Shown piece after piece: positions 1-12,881 of a stretch of 64,000 nucleotides of DNA; positions within the stretch are counted from its first letter, which is position 1, and the number at the start of each line of letters is the position of its first letter. The position numbers and the translations under genes are program-made. The notes beneath the pieces are model-generated. The model was not told the origin of the DNA. It was given only the letters and a program-made list of their open reading frames with translations, and did no database searches. The DNA is from Maniola hyperantus (Eukaryota; Arthropoda; Insecta; Lepidoptera; Nymphalidae): contig NC_048555.1 in NCBI RefSeq assembly GCF_902806685.2, forward strand, positions 3,286,001 to 3,350,000. Reading direction: 5' to 3'.

Positions 1-1066
1 CTAACGGGAAATAAAAGACTGACAATTTAGCAATATTATAAAAGGATTGTCATAAAATTGGAAAGTGTATTGTAGTTTCCACTGTTGATGGCATATAAAG
101 CACAAAGACTCTGACATTTTCTTTCATTATTTTATTATAGCTTTTTCCCGCGATTTCGTGCGCTTGGTATAATTTACGGCCTATAAGTTAGCACTTGGAA
201 ATAATATACTCGTAGCTATATACCAGTGAAAGAATTTTCAGAATCGATAATACATTTTAAGTGTAAATGTAGGGTAAATATGATAAATTGCATTTTACGC
301 GCGTTTTATTCATTTTAATGATATAAAAATTATTAATTTGGGGCCTTAAATATAAGCAAAAAATAAAAAAGTTATGGTTTTTTCCGTATTTTGGGTGCAA
401 TTTAGTTGTATACCTTCGGAGCCCGGGCTCTGTAACTCATGGTCATTTTACAAATTCTTATATTATATTGAAGTCCCAATAAATGATATTATGCTTATTT
501 CGTAGTTTAACCACGTATTTTAATGAATATAACGGGTAGATACCACGATTATTTTTTGTTTTTAATTGTCGATATTTCAACCCAATTGCACGGGTCGTGG
601 TTACGATGGGACTGTGGTGCTGCGAGAGATGAAGTTCGAGCAGTTAAGGGCAGTAGCGAACTACCTTCTTTAAAATTAATAGTGGTATGTTGTATGTACC
701 CGTTATATACATTAAAATATGAAGTCCCAATTATTTGATTACACGTAATCAATGAAAACAACTGTTAAATTGATACAACTATGAAAATGTAACACCTTGG
801 GCGATTCGCTTTTATAATTAATTGTTTTGCTTTCTTCTTACATGCCTCGGTGACTTAGTCATCTCGGTCCAGTATGAGATATTAATTCGCGAGGAAAGTT
901 AAATAATAAATCTTTCTTACAACTTCATTGAATTGACAATATACCTATAAAATAGCTAAGATTTATGGATAAGAAAAACGACGAGGTTTATTTTAGCGAA
1001 AGCGATTTAGCGAAGCGAAGTTTTTCTTCATCATTCTTGTCACCATACCATATCTAGTACATACCT

Positions 1067-1142
1067 AGTACACGACAGATGGCAATCGAGGCGTCCCCCG
1101 CTTCATACCCCGATTGCCATCTCAACCTATCGCGGACTATAG
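1067..1142. repeat. Minimal copy of GC-rich palindromic MITE (family C)
   Basis: Short inverted-repeat element built on GATGGCAATCG ... CGATTGCCATCTC with a CCCCC-rich centre. A near-complete copy is at 21003-21171. Confidence 0.6.
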
Positions 1143-1666
1143 GTACCTACCTACCTACATAGAGGTTTAGATTTTAGAATTGCTATCCTTTGTCTAAAAA
1201 CTACAGTTTGATCTATCGCCAAAACGTGGGAATTTTCAAAACCTGATGTTTCTAAAAAATAATGCTACAGTAGGATCAAAAATTTTAGTTTTTTTTAGAA
1301 TTCCCTGTTTTTTGACAATGAGTCAAAGCTACTTTTTGCAGTTTTAGAAAAAGGAAGGCAGTTAAGCTAAAAAATTTGAGGTCTAAAAATCACAAGAAAA
1401 TTCTGAAGCAAATGAATAAATACGATTTTCAATACGTTTATTAGAATAATAATGCTTGTTAGAATCATTTTAAAAACAATTTTTTTTTTAAATTATTGCT
1501 TTGAAATTCAGGCCTTATGGTACCTACTTACCCCGAGGCCAAGAGGACGCTATCTGCAACTGTGATACCTATCCATAGACATAGAAGAAATCTACCCTAG
1601 ATATATCTAGGAATATTAATTCATAACTTGCTTTTGCTTTTGCCCGGGAAATTCGGATGTACATAG

Positions 1667-2213
1667 GTGCATAGTACACACTATACTTCAATACAAAAAC
1701 ACTTTCAATATTCAGATACAATTAAAAGAGCTCTTGCCACCATAAATATTCCTGCGCTCATTGAGCCGGCAGGGATTAGTCGGGATGATGGCAAGAGACC
1801 TGATGGATTGACGCTGGTTCCCTGGGAACGGGGACGGGCGCTAATGTGGGACGCAACTTGCGTTGACACATTGGCCCCGTGTCATATCAGGAAGACAGCA
1901 TCAAGACCGGGAGCCGCAGCAGAAACAGCTGAAAACGGCAAGCGGCGCAAGTATGCCTCTCTTATAGAGAGTTACATTTTTGTGCCGTTTGCCGTGGAGA
2001 CCCTGGGGCCATGGAGTCTTAGTGCTAAAAATTTTTTACGAGACATTTCACCGCGATTAATAGCCTCAACTGGTGACAGAAGGGCTGGCTCATTTTTTGC
2101 GCAGCGGATCAGCCTGGCTGTCCAGCGCGGAAATGCAGTCAGTATTCTTGGCACCATTCCACGCGGTCATGATTTATATAGTAATTAAATAAGGCTAGCT
2201 TTAAGTTTTATTG

Positions 2214-2245
<32 letters not shown>
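1667..2245 (+). pseudogene. Non-LTR retrotransposon ORF2 C-terminal fragment with poly(A) tail
   Basis: An open frame to 2188 reads as the far C-terminal part of a LINE reverse-transcriptase protein: D-G-K-R-P-D-G-L-T-L-V-P-W, then W-D-A-T-C-V-D-T, then R-G-N-A-V-S-I-L-G-T. About 30 bp after the stop is a run of 28 adenines (2218-2245), which marks the 3' end of the retrotransposed copy. The upstream RT and endonuclease are missing, so this is a 5'-truncated insertion. The long uninterrupted frame and intact tail suggest it is fairly recent. A more decayed relative is at 61858-62075. Confidence 0.75.
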
Positions 2246-2246
<1 letters not shown>

Positions 2247-3933
2247 ACTTTCCTTTTCTTCAGAGAGATTAAAGACTGAAGTCAAAACGATTCGGATCAA
2301 ATGCAGTGCGTAAAGAGCCTTAAAAATTGTAATCATTCTATGCCATACGTTTCCAACTACATATAACATTAACAAAATAGATGCTTTTACGCTCTATTGC
2401 GTAAGTTTCGTGAATTGATATAACAGTGTTATAACGTCTGTATATAATATCCTATATTGTATAATGGATGCAAATTATACACATAAATCATAGATAGTTA
2501 TCGAAAAATTAATGCACAAATGTCACCCGCGTGATATAATCTGATGCAAGCATATTAAATTGAGTGTTTATTAACTCAAGTAGGCTTACACCATTTTGGC
2601 TACGAAAATCCGGGACTTTTTTTGATTTCTAATCTGCGCTTGAATTTCTGGCAAAATCCAAGAGATTTTTGTAGAAAAAAACAGATAAGTACCTATCTAC
2701 AAATTCAAAATATTAAAATTTGATCAAAAGATCACATCGTCACAATTAAATCTAGCAGGCCTGAATATGAAAAATATTAGCACTCTTTTTTTTGTTTTAC
2801 GTTGGTAATAAAGAAAAGAAAAATATGTGGATTATCCAGATAATAGGACAGAGAACAGAAAAATATTGTATTCAAATAAACTTTTTAGAAGTAGGAACTT
2901 TGAATCGTCAAATACATATATCTACCTACTAAGGTTCGAAAATTGGAAATACCTTCCTACCGAGAAGAACCAGCAAAAAATTTGGTGGCGAAAATGGGAA
3001 ATCAAAGCTTGGTCCAGTGCTATAACATGGGAATAAAGTTACATTAGGGTTACGGAGATACTTTTTTTTTTTAATTACCAACATAAAGAATGTTTAACAA
3101 ATCCAATTTAGACACAGCAAAAAACCACGAAGGTTTCTTCTTCCTTAATACATAATATCTTTCTTTCTTAATACATAATACATTAAGTGTTTCTATAAAC
3201 AATTCACATTGTTTATATAAACACTTATTACATTACATTTTATACAAAAATGGGGATCATTACAATTTGTTAATATAATAGGATTTTAGCTTATATTTTA
3301 AATTAAATCTAGTTAGTTCATTTCTAAATTTGTTATCTAAAGTATTTATTAGGCGAGGGATTCCACCGTCACTAAAAGCAATTTGGGTTGCACAAGCAGG
3401 ATTTGTTAACTTTGTACGAGACCGTATATTAATCATGGAGGTATGAATACTAACTTGTGCAACCCCCTTTCCTTTTGGTAATTAGTTAAAGTTTGACTCT
3501 AATCGTAACGTAACTTTAACAGCCTGTCATATAAACAATCTATAACTAATTAATACTTAGTTAACACTGACTTGAAAGTTACATGAACCTTAGGACTGGA
3601 CGCACAGTAACTAAAGTTATTTTTTCAAGGAAGGTTCTCTTGAAGTTGAACATTGATGGTGACCTTAGTAGATCGTATGAATGGAATGGATCACAGCGAC
3701 CTTGCGCCCACGCGCATCGATACCGTACGCGTTGTAGGCCGTAACTTGATAACTGAACGAAATCTGTGCCGATTTTTTCTGATAGCATCTGTAGTAGAAA
3801 ACAGATGTAGGAAGCTTAAGCATAGTTCAAATGTAATAGAAATAAAAATTGAAATTCTTTATTTGCATAATGTGTGTTACAAATTGATGATGATGATAAT
3901 TATTATAAAGTTCAACACATTAAAAGGAACGTA

Positions 3934-4050
3934 AGGAAAAGGTGACTGACTGACTGATCTATCAACGCACAGCTTAAACTACAGGACGAATCGGACTGAA
4001 AGGCATAGGTACAGATAGCTATTAATAAAACGTGACTTCGTCCGGCGTGG
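3934..4050 (+). mobile_element. Family A short element, truncated
   Basis: Starts with the GGTGACTGACTGACTGATC motif and breaks off in a diverged middle. The full form is at 6910-7112. Confidence 0.55.
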
Positions 4051-4329
4051 ACTGCAGAAGATGACGAACTTTGTGTAAGACAAAATGCAGACCTAGGGAA
4101 ATGTAATGTAATGCAAAATTCAAATTTAATTCAATGGCGATTTCGTTTTCCACACAAATAACAAATACGAAGTAGAGCATGGATTGTTTCTTTATCAATT
4201 TTCGCTTTTGTAACACAAACGAGCCTGTGGTTCCTTACGACACTGTAACGAGGCGGTTACGACAAAATACGCGGAAGGACTGTGGAAAACCATTGAAACT
4301 GATCCAGTTCCATAACTATTATGTAGTCC

Positions 4330-4490
4330 CCATTAGATTACAACATGGGGTTATTCAAGGGGCGAACCAACAAATTCCTGACAGGCCGGCAACGACGATT
4401 GGCGGTTCCTCTGGTACTGCAAATGTTCATGGGCGGCGGTAATCACTTAACATCAGGTGAACCGCCTGTTCGTTAGGTCGCTGTTTTTAT
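4330..4490 (+). repeat. LINE 3'-end fragment
   Basis: Contains the ATGGGCGGCGGTAATCACTT ... CATCAGGTGA stretch common at the 3' end of a lepidopteran LINE. It matches the inverted copy at 35480-35790. Confidence 0.5.
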
Positions 4491-5118
4491 AAAACAAAAA
4501 ATCTATTCCTATTCAGGATTAGGTATTAAATATTAAGTTCTTGTCGGTTGTATTATGTCAATTGAAACCAATAAAAATAATGACACGTATAACAATTAGA
4601 CTTTATAGTTGTTTGAGCAATAGGGTACTATTAATATCAATTAACGTATATTTGGCATTTACCCAAACAGCATCGATAAATAACGGCTAATTAATATTTG
4701 AGACGGCATAATGAACAATAATCGGTATCAGTGTGATCCTTTGATGATTATAAAATAAGCTTACGAACGTCAAAAATTGGCTGTGATAATAGGAACTCAA
4801 CCACAATAATTACTGTGCTTATTATTTCTAATTTAGCTATTTATACATACTTTTACGATATCTTACTTTATTTCAGTTTTGCTGTAAACAAAAAGTCGAA
4901 GCGATTTTTATCTATCAGATTTTATATGTATATCTTTTTATAATTCTGGGTTTATCTAAGCTCATATCAATAAAGTTAAATATTAAAATCAACAGCACCA
5001 TCATAGGGATAACAACTCATTTATGTAGATTAGGAACAAATGCGGCCCTTAAATTGGCCCCTGTAATAATCCCATCTCTATAAACCATTTATTCCTACAG
5101 CTATTTAAACAAGATAGG

Positions 5119-5282
5119 TACAGTGCAACAAGGCTCTCTTGGCACTTGAATGACATTTACAGAGGGACGCTGTTGGAGAACGAATGCTTAGAATATAAAA
5201 ACAAGAACAAAGGGGACACTTTATGGCAACGTTAGTTCCGATTTTTGCCACGCGCCAAGATAGCCTTGTCGCACTGTACAAC
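5119..5282. mobile_element. MITE with TIR near TACAGTGCGACAAGGC
   Basis: The ends are GTGCAACAAGGCTCTC and GCCTTGTCGCACTGTAC, imperfect inverted repeats. The inside matches 30361-30522 in inverted orientation, with shared blocks such as GGGGACACTT and GGAGAACGAATGCTTAGA. Confidence 0.7.
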
Positions 5283-6582
5283 AATTTAATTCATCTTTGG
5301 GAATATATTCGCCCTAAATACTGTAAGCCTCATTCACAAGTGATTCAAATCAAAACACATTTTCACTTTAAACTTAACCTACTGACATTTCACAAAAGAT
5401 CTTATTCACATGAAGTTACCGTAAGGTATAAATAAATATTAAAATGATATTTAAAATTGTATGTTGCGTGGGTGAGTCGGACTGGTTTACGTGGAATGGA
5501 AAATATTATGTTTGCTCATTGCTGAGACCATAGACCATGATGTCACGGTGGTATACCTTATCTCAGCTAGTAACTTACAACTAGGATTTGTAGATCGCAA
5601 GATCGCTAATAATCACACATATACATCAGTAGGTACATCAGTACTTTTTGTGTCTTTACATTCTCCTATACTACACTATTGATTTTCGTTCCTCTCTAAT
5701 TCTTCTTAATTTTCAAGTTTTCTAGTTTTCGTAGGAAGATCTAACCCGGGTCATGCAATTTTCATTCTATCGTCATTTGTTTAAGTTTTTCTTATGGTAA
5801 TCCAAAAGACTCTCACTTCAACAAATGATTTAATCATCAATTTTATTAATTTTATATGATCTTAAAAAGCAGCATTTCATAATAAGACTATGCATTCTTC
5901 ATAGTATTATTGCTGCTTTCAAAATCGCCCGATGCCTAAATGAAAGGGAATAACATTGGCATGGAGATACCTATATCTAATCATGTCTTGAATATGCACA
6001 TTTCTATGTACGGTACATAATATTAGATTAAGAGGGTACAGACTACAGAAGCAATAAAATTGATGCAAAACACAATTTAAAGCTACAAACAAATAGCATG
6101 GGGGAGTACAATGATGGCATACTTGATTCAAAACACATCTCAAACATGCAGATAGGTCTTGCCTGCGTAACATGTGAATGCAGCCGGCTTCGGCCGTGGG
6201 AGCAGCGGTCTATTTACCGTTCGGTATACACAAAGGCGGGCGTACCTACTCATAAATCATACGGTTGCGATGGGAGCAAAAACTGAACATTCAGTGTTCA
6301 ACTGTAATTCGCCGCGCTTACTGGGAAATGTGGTGTAATATTGCACCTACTTATAAATGCGTGCCTTTGTTGAATTGTGCATTGACTTTGAAATGGAATT
6401 CAATATTATTGTGTACCAAAATCGATTTGCATTCTAAAACCTAATTGGAAACGTTGCGTTGGATAGAAGCAGGCGCTGCTTTGCGAAAAGCCATGATATA
6501 CCTACGAGAAATCACAAGCTTATTCATTATATTTTTATAATTTTTATAGTGCTTTATCTACACTTCTTTGTGGTTAGAATCG

Positions 6583-6642
6583 AACCCAGGAGCTCCCACT
6601 ACCAAGACCACAGCGCTTACCACTGCGCCAGGGAGGTCGTAA
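6583..6642 (-). repeat. tRNA-derived SINE head fragment
   Basis: On the minus strand it reads CCTGGCGCAGTGGTAAGCGC followed by a B-box-like GGTTCGATTC, matching the head of the SINE at 7356-7445. Confidence 0.6.
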
Positions 6643-6909
6643 AAAATCCTGAAAAAAAAAATCCTGAGGATGCTCCGGTATCGAAGTGGATATTAATCAT
6701 TGGATTTATGTAACAGCTCGTGTCACGTCTATTAAACTTACCTTATCTTCAAAGAACATAGCCCTTTGTTTTTCCTAACTTTACGCTTGGTTATGGGAAA
6801 GGACAAAATTATGTTTTTTTATTCGTTTGATTTTTCAAAGGTATTTCACCCACTTATCATAAAATATCGGTCTCGCCTCTTTTGTCCTTAAATATATTAT
6901 AAAACAAAA

Positions 6910-7112
6910 AGGTGACTGACTGACTGATCTATCAACGCACAGCTCAAACTACTGGACGGATCGGGCTGAAATTTGGCATGCAGATAGCTATTATGACGTA
7001 GACATCCGCTAAGAAAGGATTTTTGAAAATTCAACTCCTACCTCCAAGGGGGTAAAATAGGGGTTCGAAATTTGTGTAGTCCACGCGAACGAAGTCGCGG
7101 GTATAAGCTAGT
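6910..7112 (+). mobile_element. Family A element, typical copy
   Basis: About 200 bp. It begins with a (GACT)n run, continues with GATCTATCAACGCACAGC and GGCATGCAGATAGCTATTAT, and ends GACGAAGTCGCGGGTATAAGCTAGT. The CTAGT end resembles Helitron termini (CTRR next to T) and the GACT run resembles the (GTCY)n microsatellites of lepidopteran MITEs. No coding capacity. Seven copies lie in this window. Confidence 0.65.
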
Positions 7113-7355
7113 CAAATATAATTTCACGACTTAATTATGAACTACCTTATTCAAATCAACCTACGCTGTTCCCACACGCATTTACAAACTGATCGTAATA
7201 TGGAACTAATAAATAAGCCTTATTAATACTGCCGTGTCTAGAGTATAGACCGCGTCCAATTAATCGAAGTGTAGGGCGCCCTCCAGCGTGATGCAGATGG
7301 ACCGACGACACAGGCAGTTTATGACAGTAAGGTTCCTTGCAACAAAAGCACGGTT

Positions 7356-7445
7356 TTGACGACCTCCCTGGCGCAGTGGTAAGAATTGTGGTCTTATTAG
7401 TGGGAGGTCTCGGGTTCGATTCCTGGCAGGGGTTTGGAATTTTAT
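7356..7445 (+). repeat. tRNA-derived SINE head
   Basis: A-box-like TGGCGCAGTGG and B-box-like GGTTCGATTCC are spaced as in a tRNA promoter, but no cloverleaf is preserved. It is followed by the TTTGGAATTTT SINE body start. Confidence 0.65.
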
Positions 7446-7928
7446 CTGTGGTTACTTTGGCTACGTGTGCGAAACCGCGGCGGATCTGTAGTAAATAAAT
7501 ATAATGAAACATAGCTCATTGTATCTCGTGTTTTTATCGTACCCGCTGTAGGTACCATGCGTGGGGCCCACCGCGTACGTTGACTGTATCAGAGAAAGTC
7601 GTTAATTAGGACCGGTGATTGGCTCGATTGTGTAACCCCTCGTATGGGATAAGCGTTTGACAGCTACCCAATTTGGTTGTCTTTAGAATAAAACGCTTTG
7701 AAATCGCTTTTTTTGCTCGTTATTGTGGATCCCAAACATTGATGACAATATTATGTTTGGTTATTTTGGTCAGTGACCGCAAGTGTTCACTGTGAATAGT
7801 TGTATTGCATTGCAACTATTCACAATTTTCGCCAATAGTCTGAGTGATAGAGTAGGCAGCAGAATTAAAAAAGTAATTTCAATTTCGAACGTTTATCTTG
7901 AGATGTTTTTGTTTGAAAAAAGGATCTG

Positions 7929-8111
7929 CTACAACAGGCGGTCGAAGTGCACCAGGCACCCGCAGGTGAGGGTGAAATTGCTTAAGGTGGCGCGCGGTGC
8001 GGTTGTAGAAAAAGAAGGGTGGAATGAGATCAAACAGCTCTTCAGAGCATTATAAAGGCGACATAATACGCAAAGAGAGCTTATGTCTCTGCGGTGCTCC
8101 AGATTTTCCAA
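7929..8111 (-). pseudogene. LINE reverse-transcriptase C-terminal fragment
   Basis: The minus-strand frame holds the L-E-H-R-R-D motif and a following V-C-R-L-Y stretch seen in Jockey/CR1-group RT C-termini. Then comes a decayed Arg/Thr-rich part shared with 35680-35790. No start codon context and no complete domain. Confidence 0.6.
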
Positions 8112-8418
8112 GGAGCTGATTAGTTTTTAAATATCTATTAAAGCCGGTTAGTGTTCAAATATTTAACTATCTATGAATAATAATTTATTTGTAGGCGCCT
8201 ATCGATGACAAGTTCGTGCTCATTACGGTCATCTCAGATAGGTTATTCGGTTAATTTGATTGGACTTGGTAATTTACGATTTTCAAATATCTTTAACAGG
8301 CCATTAGTGAATTTGAATACGCATTAACATTAATTAATGAACAAAAATGGAATTAAATTGTAGGTATCGACCGAATCAACATCACTAACGTTCTTGCTGT
8401 TTTGCATACCCAGTTACA

Positions 8419-8740
8419 TCCATACTAATATTATAAATGCGAAAGTGTGTCTGTCTGTCTGCTAGCTTTTCACGACCCAACAGTTTAACCGATTTGAGGA
8501 AATTAGTTAGCTTACGTCCCGAGGAAGGACATAGGCTACTTTTTATCCCGGAAAATCAAAGAGTTCCCACGGGCTTCTTTAAAGGGTCGTCTGTTTAACC
8601 GATTTATATGAGATTTGGAACAAAGGTAGCTTGCATCCCGGAAATTGACATAGGCAACTTTTTATCCCGAAAATCAAAGAGTTCCCACAGGATTTTCAGA
8701 AACCTAAATCCACGCAGACGAAGTCGCTGGCATCCTCTAG
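8419..8740 (+). mobile_element. Family B element (Helitron/MITE-like)
   Basis: Starts CCATACTAATATTATAAATG with GTCTGTCTGTCTG close behind, and ends CGAAGTCGCTGGCATCCTCTAGT. Its middle contains GGCTACTTTTTATCCCGG, tandemly repeated once in this copy. The 3' 35 bp are close to family A. About a dozen copies are present in the window. Confidence 0.65.
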
Positions 8741-8877
8741 TACTAACTATATACATATACTTACTTAAATTATCATCTTTTAGCAAGTGCTAAAAATTCA
8801 CATAAAAATTCCCAAACTAGATATTTACTGCGTTTAGAAAATTATTCACGAAGTAACTTGGGCCTCAATTTTATATG

Positions 8878-9175
8878 TATACTAGCGACCCGCCCCGGCT
8901 TCGCGTGGGTGCAAGGCAGATACTAATGTGGTGTCATTGCCTCGGAAACTCTCACATGAGAGGAATTTTTTGCCGACCTAATTCACATTATTTCAATTTC
9001 TCTAGGGATCTCTAAATTTTTGAGAATTAAACTAAAGCTATAAACCTTCCTCTTGAATCACTCTATCTATTAGTGAAAACCGCATTAAAATCCGTATTAA
9101 ATTTCGTAGTTTAAAAGATCTACGCGTTCATACATACATACAGACAGCGGGAAGCGACTTTATTTTCTACTATGT
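8878..9175 (+). repeat. Dispersed repeat starting ACTAGCGACCCGCCCCGGCT
   Basis: The GC-rich head followed by AT-rich body recurs at 10798-10935 and 32278-32465. Non-coding, class unknown. Confidence 0.5.
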
Positions 9176-9374
9176 AAAGATTTGTTTTAATCGCCCAAAT
9201 TCCGAAGCCGTAGATCTAACTTTTGCAAAGCGCAACCGCCGAGTTTCCTGCTGGTTCTTCTCGATAGGAACGGCATTCCGAACTAGCGGTAACAAATTAT
9301 TTTGACAATTCAAAAGCACTTGTAAAAGTTTATTTGGATAAAAACATATTATATCTTTTCAAATTAGTTAATGT

Positions 9375-9535
9375 GACAATGTGGCTAATTCCTTTGTACA
9401 CAATCTCTAAACTAAACTAAAATATCACGTCTAAATCTATTGCTATCCCTTTCATAATGTTGCTTGCGGAAAAGGAAAGCACTAGACTTAGACCTGTTAA
9501 TTTAGTTTAGAGATTGTGTACTAGAGAATCGGCCC
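9375..9535. mobile_element. Foldback MITE (family F)
   Basis: Inverted ends: CACAATCTCTAAACTAAACTAAA and TTTAGTTTAGAGATTGTG. The centre reads CTATCCCTTTC ... GGAAAAGGAAAGCACTAGA. Other copies are at 31064-31240 and around 53030-53640. Confidence 0.7.
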
Positions 9536-10368
9536 CATAATGTGCTTTAGCGTAAGGGCAGTTACGCACTCATCTAATCCGAGTTCGTAAAAATACGCTC
9601 TGAAGTAGCTTATTATATTATTATAACATATAAGTATAACGTAGATATTTTTTATATCCGTATTTTCACGGATTTCTATCGAATGAATGTGTGATCGCCC
9701 CGCGCCTACTCTATCATTTTATTTCAACAACCACATCGTGTTTTCATATCTCCAATGTTATTTGCACTTGCCTCTGATGCACTATAATAATTAACAGACA
9801 GAAACAGAACAAAACAGAAAATATTATGAATACCTATTTGATCTTATCGCGATATTGATTTGTATTTATGTAGGTACCTACGCCTAAATCTGCCACAGTA
9901 GCGTTGATAGATGGTTTTTGTTTTAAGGGACCGAAAGAAGTAGATGACCTGCCCAATTCCATTTAAATAAAGTAGCTCTAAGGCGGACAAACAAACGTAA
10001 ATCTATTAAAAAATACCCATTTAGAATCAAGAGTTGCTTGACAGTTTTCCCAAAGTTAACCTCTAATAAAGCGAGACTTAAGACATTAAAACATTTTACG
10101 AGCATCTAAACAAGATACTTATTAGGGTTGTAAAAAGCAATGGGCCCTGTCATGTATACCGCCGCAATAACATCGCTTATGATACAGGAATGCTGAGAAG
10201 AAATAATAGGAATTACGCGCCGAGACATCTCGTTAAAGTACATTTGAATTACAAAATATTACACCTGTTGAATTAAATGCATTGCTTGTAACTTGCAATG
10301 TTAGAGGACGTTTTCATACGATGCAGATTGCAGATTTCTGAGGACACAGATTTCTAAATATATACCTA

Positions 10369-10574
10369 AAAGGAAAAGGTGACTGACTGACTGACTGACT
10401 GATCTATCAACGCATAGCTCAAACTACTGGACGGATCGGGCTGGCATGCAGATAGCTATTATTATGTAGGCATCCGCTAAGAAAGGATTTTTGAAAATTC
10501 AACCCCTAAGGGTTGAAATAGGGGTTTGAAATTTGTGTAGTCCACGCGGACGAAGTCGCGAGCATAAGCTAGTT
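10369..10574 (+). mobile_element. Family A element
   Basis: Complete copy ending AGCATAAGCTAGT, with five GACT units at the start. It is abutted by a family B copy on the other strand. Confidence 0.65.
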
Positions 10575-10585
10575 AATTATAAAAT

Positions 10586-10797
10586 ACTAGCTGACTAGCT
10601 AATGCCCGCGACTTCGTATGCGTGATTTAGGTTTTTAAAAATCCCGTGGAAACTCTTTGATTTTCCGGGATAAAAAATAGCCACTTCTCACACCCCATGC
10701 AAAAAAATCACGTTCTTTGCGACTTGATTGAAAGACAAACCAACAATCCAATAAATCAACAAACAAACACACTTTCGCATTTATAATATGGGTAGTG
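10586..10797 (-). mobile_element. Family B element
   Basis: Minus-strand copy with the ATTATAAATGCGAAAGTGTG head at its right end. The terminal CTAGCTAGT-like end at left is duplicated. Confidence 0.6.
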
Positions 10798-10974
10798 ACT
10801 AGCAACCCGCCCAGGCTTCGCACGTCGTCGGTAGCTTGGGAGGAACTATCGGACTTTACATTGTTTTGATGCAATCAATGCACAGCTCAAACTAATGGAC
10901 TGTTTAGTCCACGGGGACGAAGTCGTGGGAATAAGGTAGTTAATAATTCATAATTCTCATCATACCGGTAGCTC

Positions 10975-11060
10975 ATTTTTACCGACTCGGGTCAACGTTG
11001 CTTAACAATAGCAATCGATTGATATGTAATGTCACAACTAGGCTACACGTCCCTCATGCA
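10975..11060 (-). repeat. 5S rRNA-like SINE fragment
   Basis: The minus strand reads TTGTTAAGCAACGTTGACCC followed by GAGTCGGT, as in the fuller copy at 37400-37540. Confidence 0.45.
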
Positions 11061-11334
11061 GTAACACGCTTGAAGTTTCAAATTAATTTAAAAAAAAATG
11101 TTTTTGTAGGTGTGTAGATCTTACGTCTTGGTAACAAAACATTTTGTACATCCATCAACGCAATGAAAAAAGTTTCAGAGCTTTTTTGGGACGCTAACGG
11201 TTCCACGGGTTGCTCGACTTGACAAAATTAATACTGTTAATTTTGTACCTTTATGTAATAAGTAGGTAGTAGGTACCTACCTAATGATCGTTCTCATTCA
11301 CAATTTTCAAGGTAATTTGCTTGGCGTAAGTTTT

Positions 11335-11490
11335 ATCATCATCATTATCATCAACTGACAGACGTCCACTACTGGATTCCTGCGACTCGTCTGATATCGT
11401 CCGTCCACCTAGTGGAAGGTCTTTCAACACTGCGTCTGCCGGTGCGAGGTCGCCATTCCAGCACCTTGGGACCCCAACGTCTATCGGTTT
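11335..11490 (-). repeat. LINE 3' end with (ATG)n-like tail
   Basis: The minus strand encodes remnants ending in ...P-L-G-G-R then a (GAT)n tail at the left edge. Same family as 15550-15755 and 20424-20635. Confidence 0.55.
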
Positions 11491-11800
11491 TACGAACTAT
11501 GTGCCCTAACTATCTGTATTAGTTTTATTATGGTAAGACCAAATGATAATGATAACACGAGAATACTACAATATTATAGCAGTACACTGTTGGTTGAAGC
11601 GGAAGCCTAAGAAAGCTCAGAGCAACTCAGGGAACAGTGAAAAGAGCTATGCTTGGAGTTTCCCTACGTGTTCAAATCGGAATGAGAAGATCCGAAAGAG
11701 AAACATAGGGAGAGTGACATTAGACATTATCATACAAAGTTACTCGTATCCCGGAAAATTACAAAGTTCCCACAGGATTTTTGTAATCTAGTCTAAATAT

Positions 11801-11989
11801 ATAAAAGGAAAAGGGTACTGACTGATCTATCAACGCACAGCTCAAACTGCTGGACCGATCGGGCTGCAGATAGCTATTATGATGTAGACATCGGCTTAGA
11901 AAAGATTTTTGAAAATTCAACCCCTAAGGGGGTAAAATATCGGTTTGTTCGTGAAGTCCACGCCGACGAAGTCGCGAGCATAAGCTAGT
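11801..11989 (+). mobile_element. Family A element
   Basis: Slightly shortened copy (GGGTACTGACTGATC start, AGCATAAGCTAGT end). Confidence 0.6.
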
Positions 11990-12344
11990 TGAAAATAAAC
12001 ATGAAAACGGACCTTTACAAAAGAAGCCATGTTAATAAACAGCAGAATAAATTAAGTGTACAGGATTATTAGTTGCTACGAATGGCGTCCTAACTTCCTG
12101 CTCCGAGGGATTAAGTATGCTTTTAAATGCCTCATATGTAGTTATAATGACTTTGGCATATAGAGACGTTAATATTGCAGTTTAATGCTGCGCGGCAATC
12201 TATGCTTTAGAAGAGAAAGCAAATAGGAACAGGAGATGACTTTAAATAAAAACTTTTTGATAAAAGAAGTGGTAACTGGTTGAGTTTGTTGTGGTCTTAT
12301 TCTGGGGCCAGGGCGTGTTTGGAAATATAAAAATTTGGAATTAT

Positions 12345-12605
12345 AAAAAGTAAAGCGGTAATAGCCTAGTCGCAGGGTTCGGGGTTCGATCCTGGGAACG
12401 CAACTCTAACTTTTCGGAGTTATGTGTTAAGCAATTAATTAATTAATCACTTGCTTTTACGGTGAATCGGAACATGCATCGTGAGAAAATCTGCATGCCT
12501 AAGAGTTCACCATAATGTTCTCAAAGGTGCGTGATCCGCACTCGGCAATCGTGGCGGACTATATGACCAAACCCTTCTTATTTCAGAAGAGACTCGTGAT
12601 CTTTT
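12345..12605 (+). repeat. tRNA-derived SINE, near full length
   Basis: The head carries AATAGCCTAGTCGCAGGG and the B-box GGTTCGATCC. The body carries the ACTTGCTTTTACGGTGAA ... CATCGTGAG ... CATAATGTTCTCAAA block and ends with GGCGGACTATATGACCAAAC. The middle block is the ancestor-like single copy of the 73-bp minisatellite at 34080-34950. Confidence 0.65.
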
Positions 12606-12881
12606 GCGCCCGTAACTAAATAAATAGTTTTAAAGCTGCTAATTTGAAATTAATAAATGATTGTGTGAAGATAAAACCATTAATGAAATATTAAGTTTCT
12701 GTCATCAATCATTAAAATCTTACGCGTAAAATTTCGCAGTTGTAAATGCGATAATCGACCGAAACGCAAAACGTAGGACGTGAATATAATTGGCTGTAAA
12801 TACTAGAGGTTATAGATACTGTATAGTTAGTTTTTTTTTTTTGTTGAGTTGATACTCGATAGTTGATACTGCGTAGGTATA

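Noticed and set aside
7356..7445. A tRNA gene
   Set aside because: A- and B-box-like motifs are present, but the stems do not pair and the same sequence recurs with a SINE body elsewhere.
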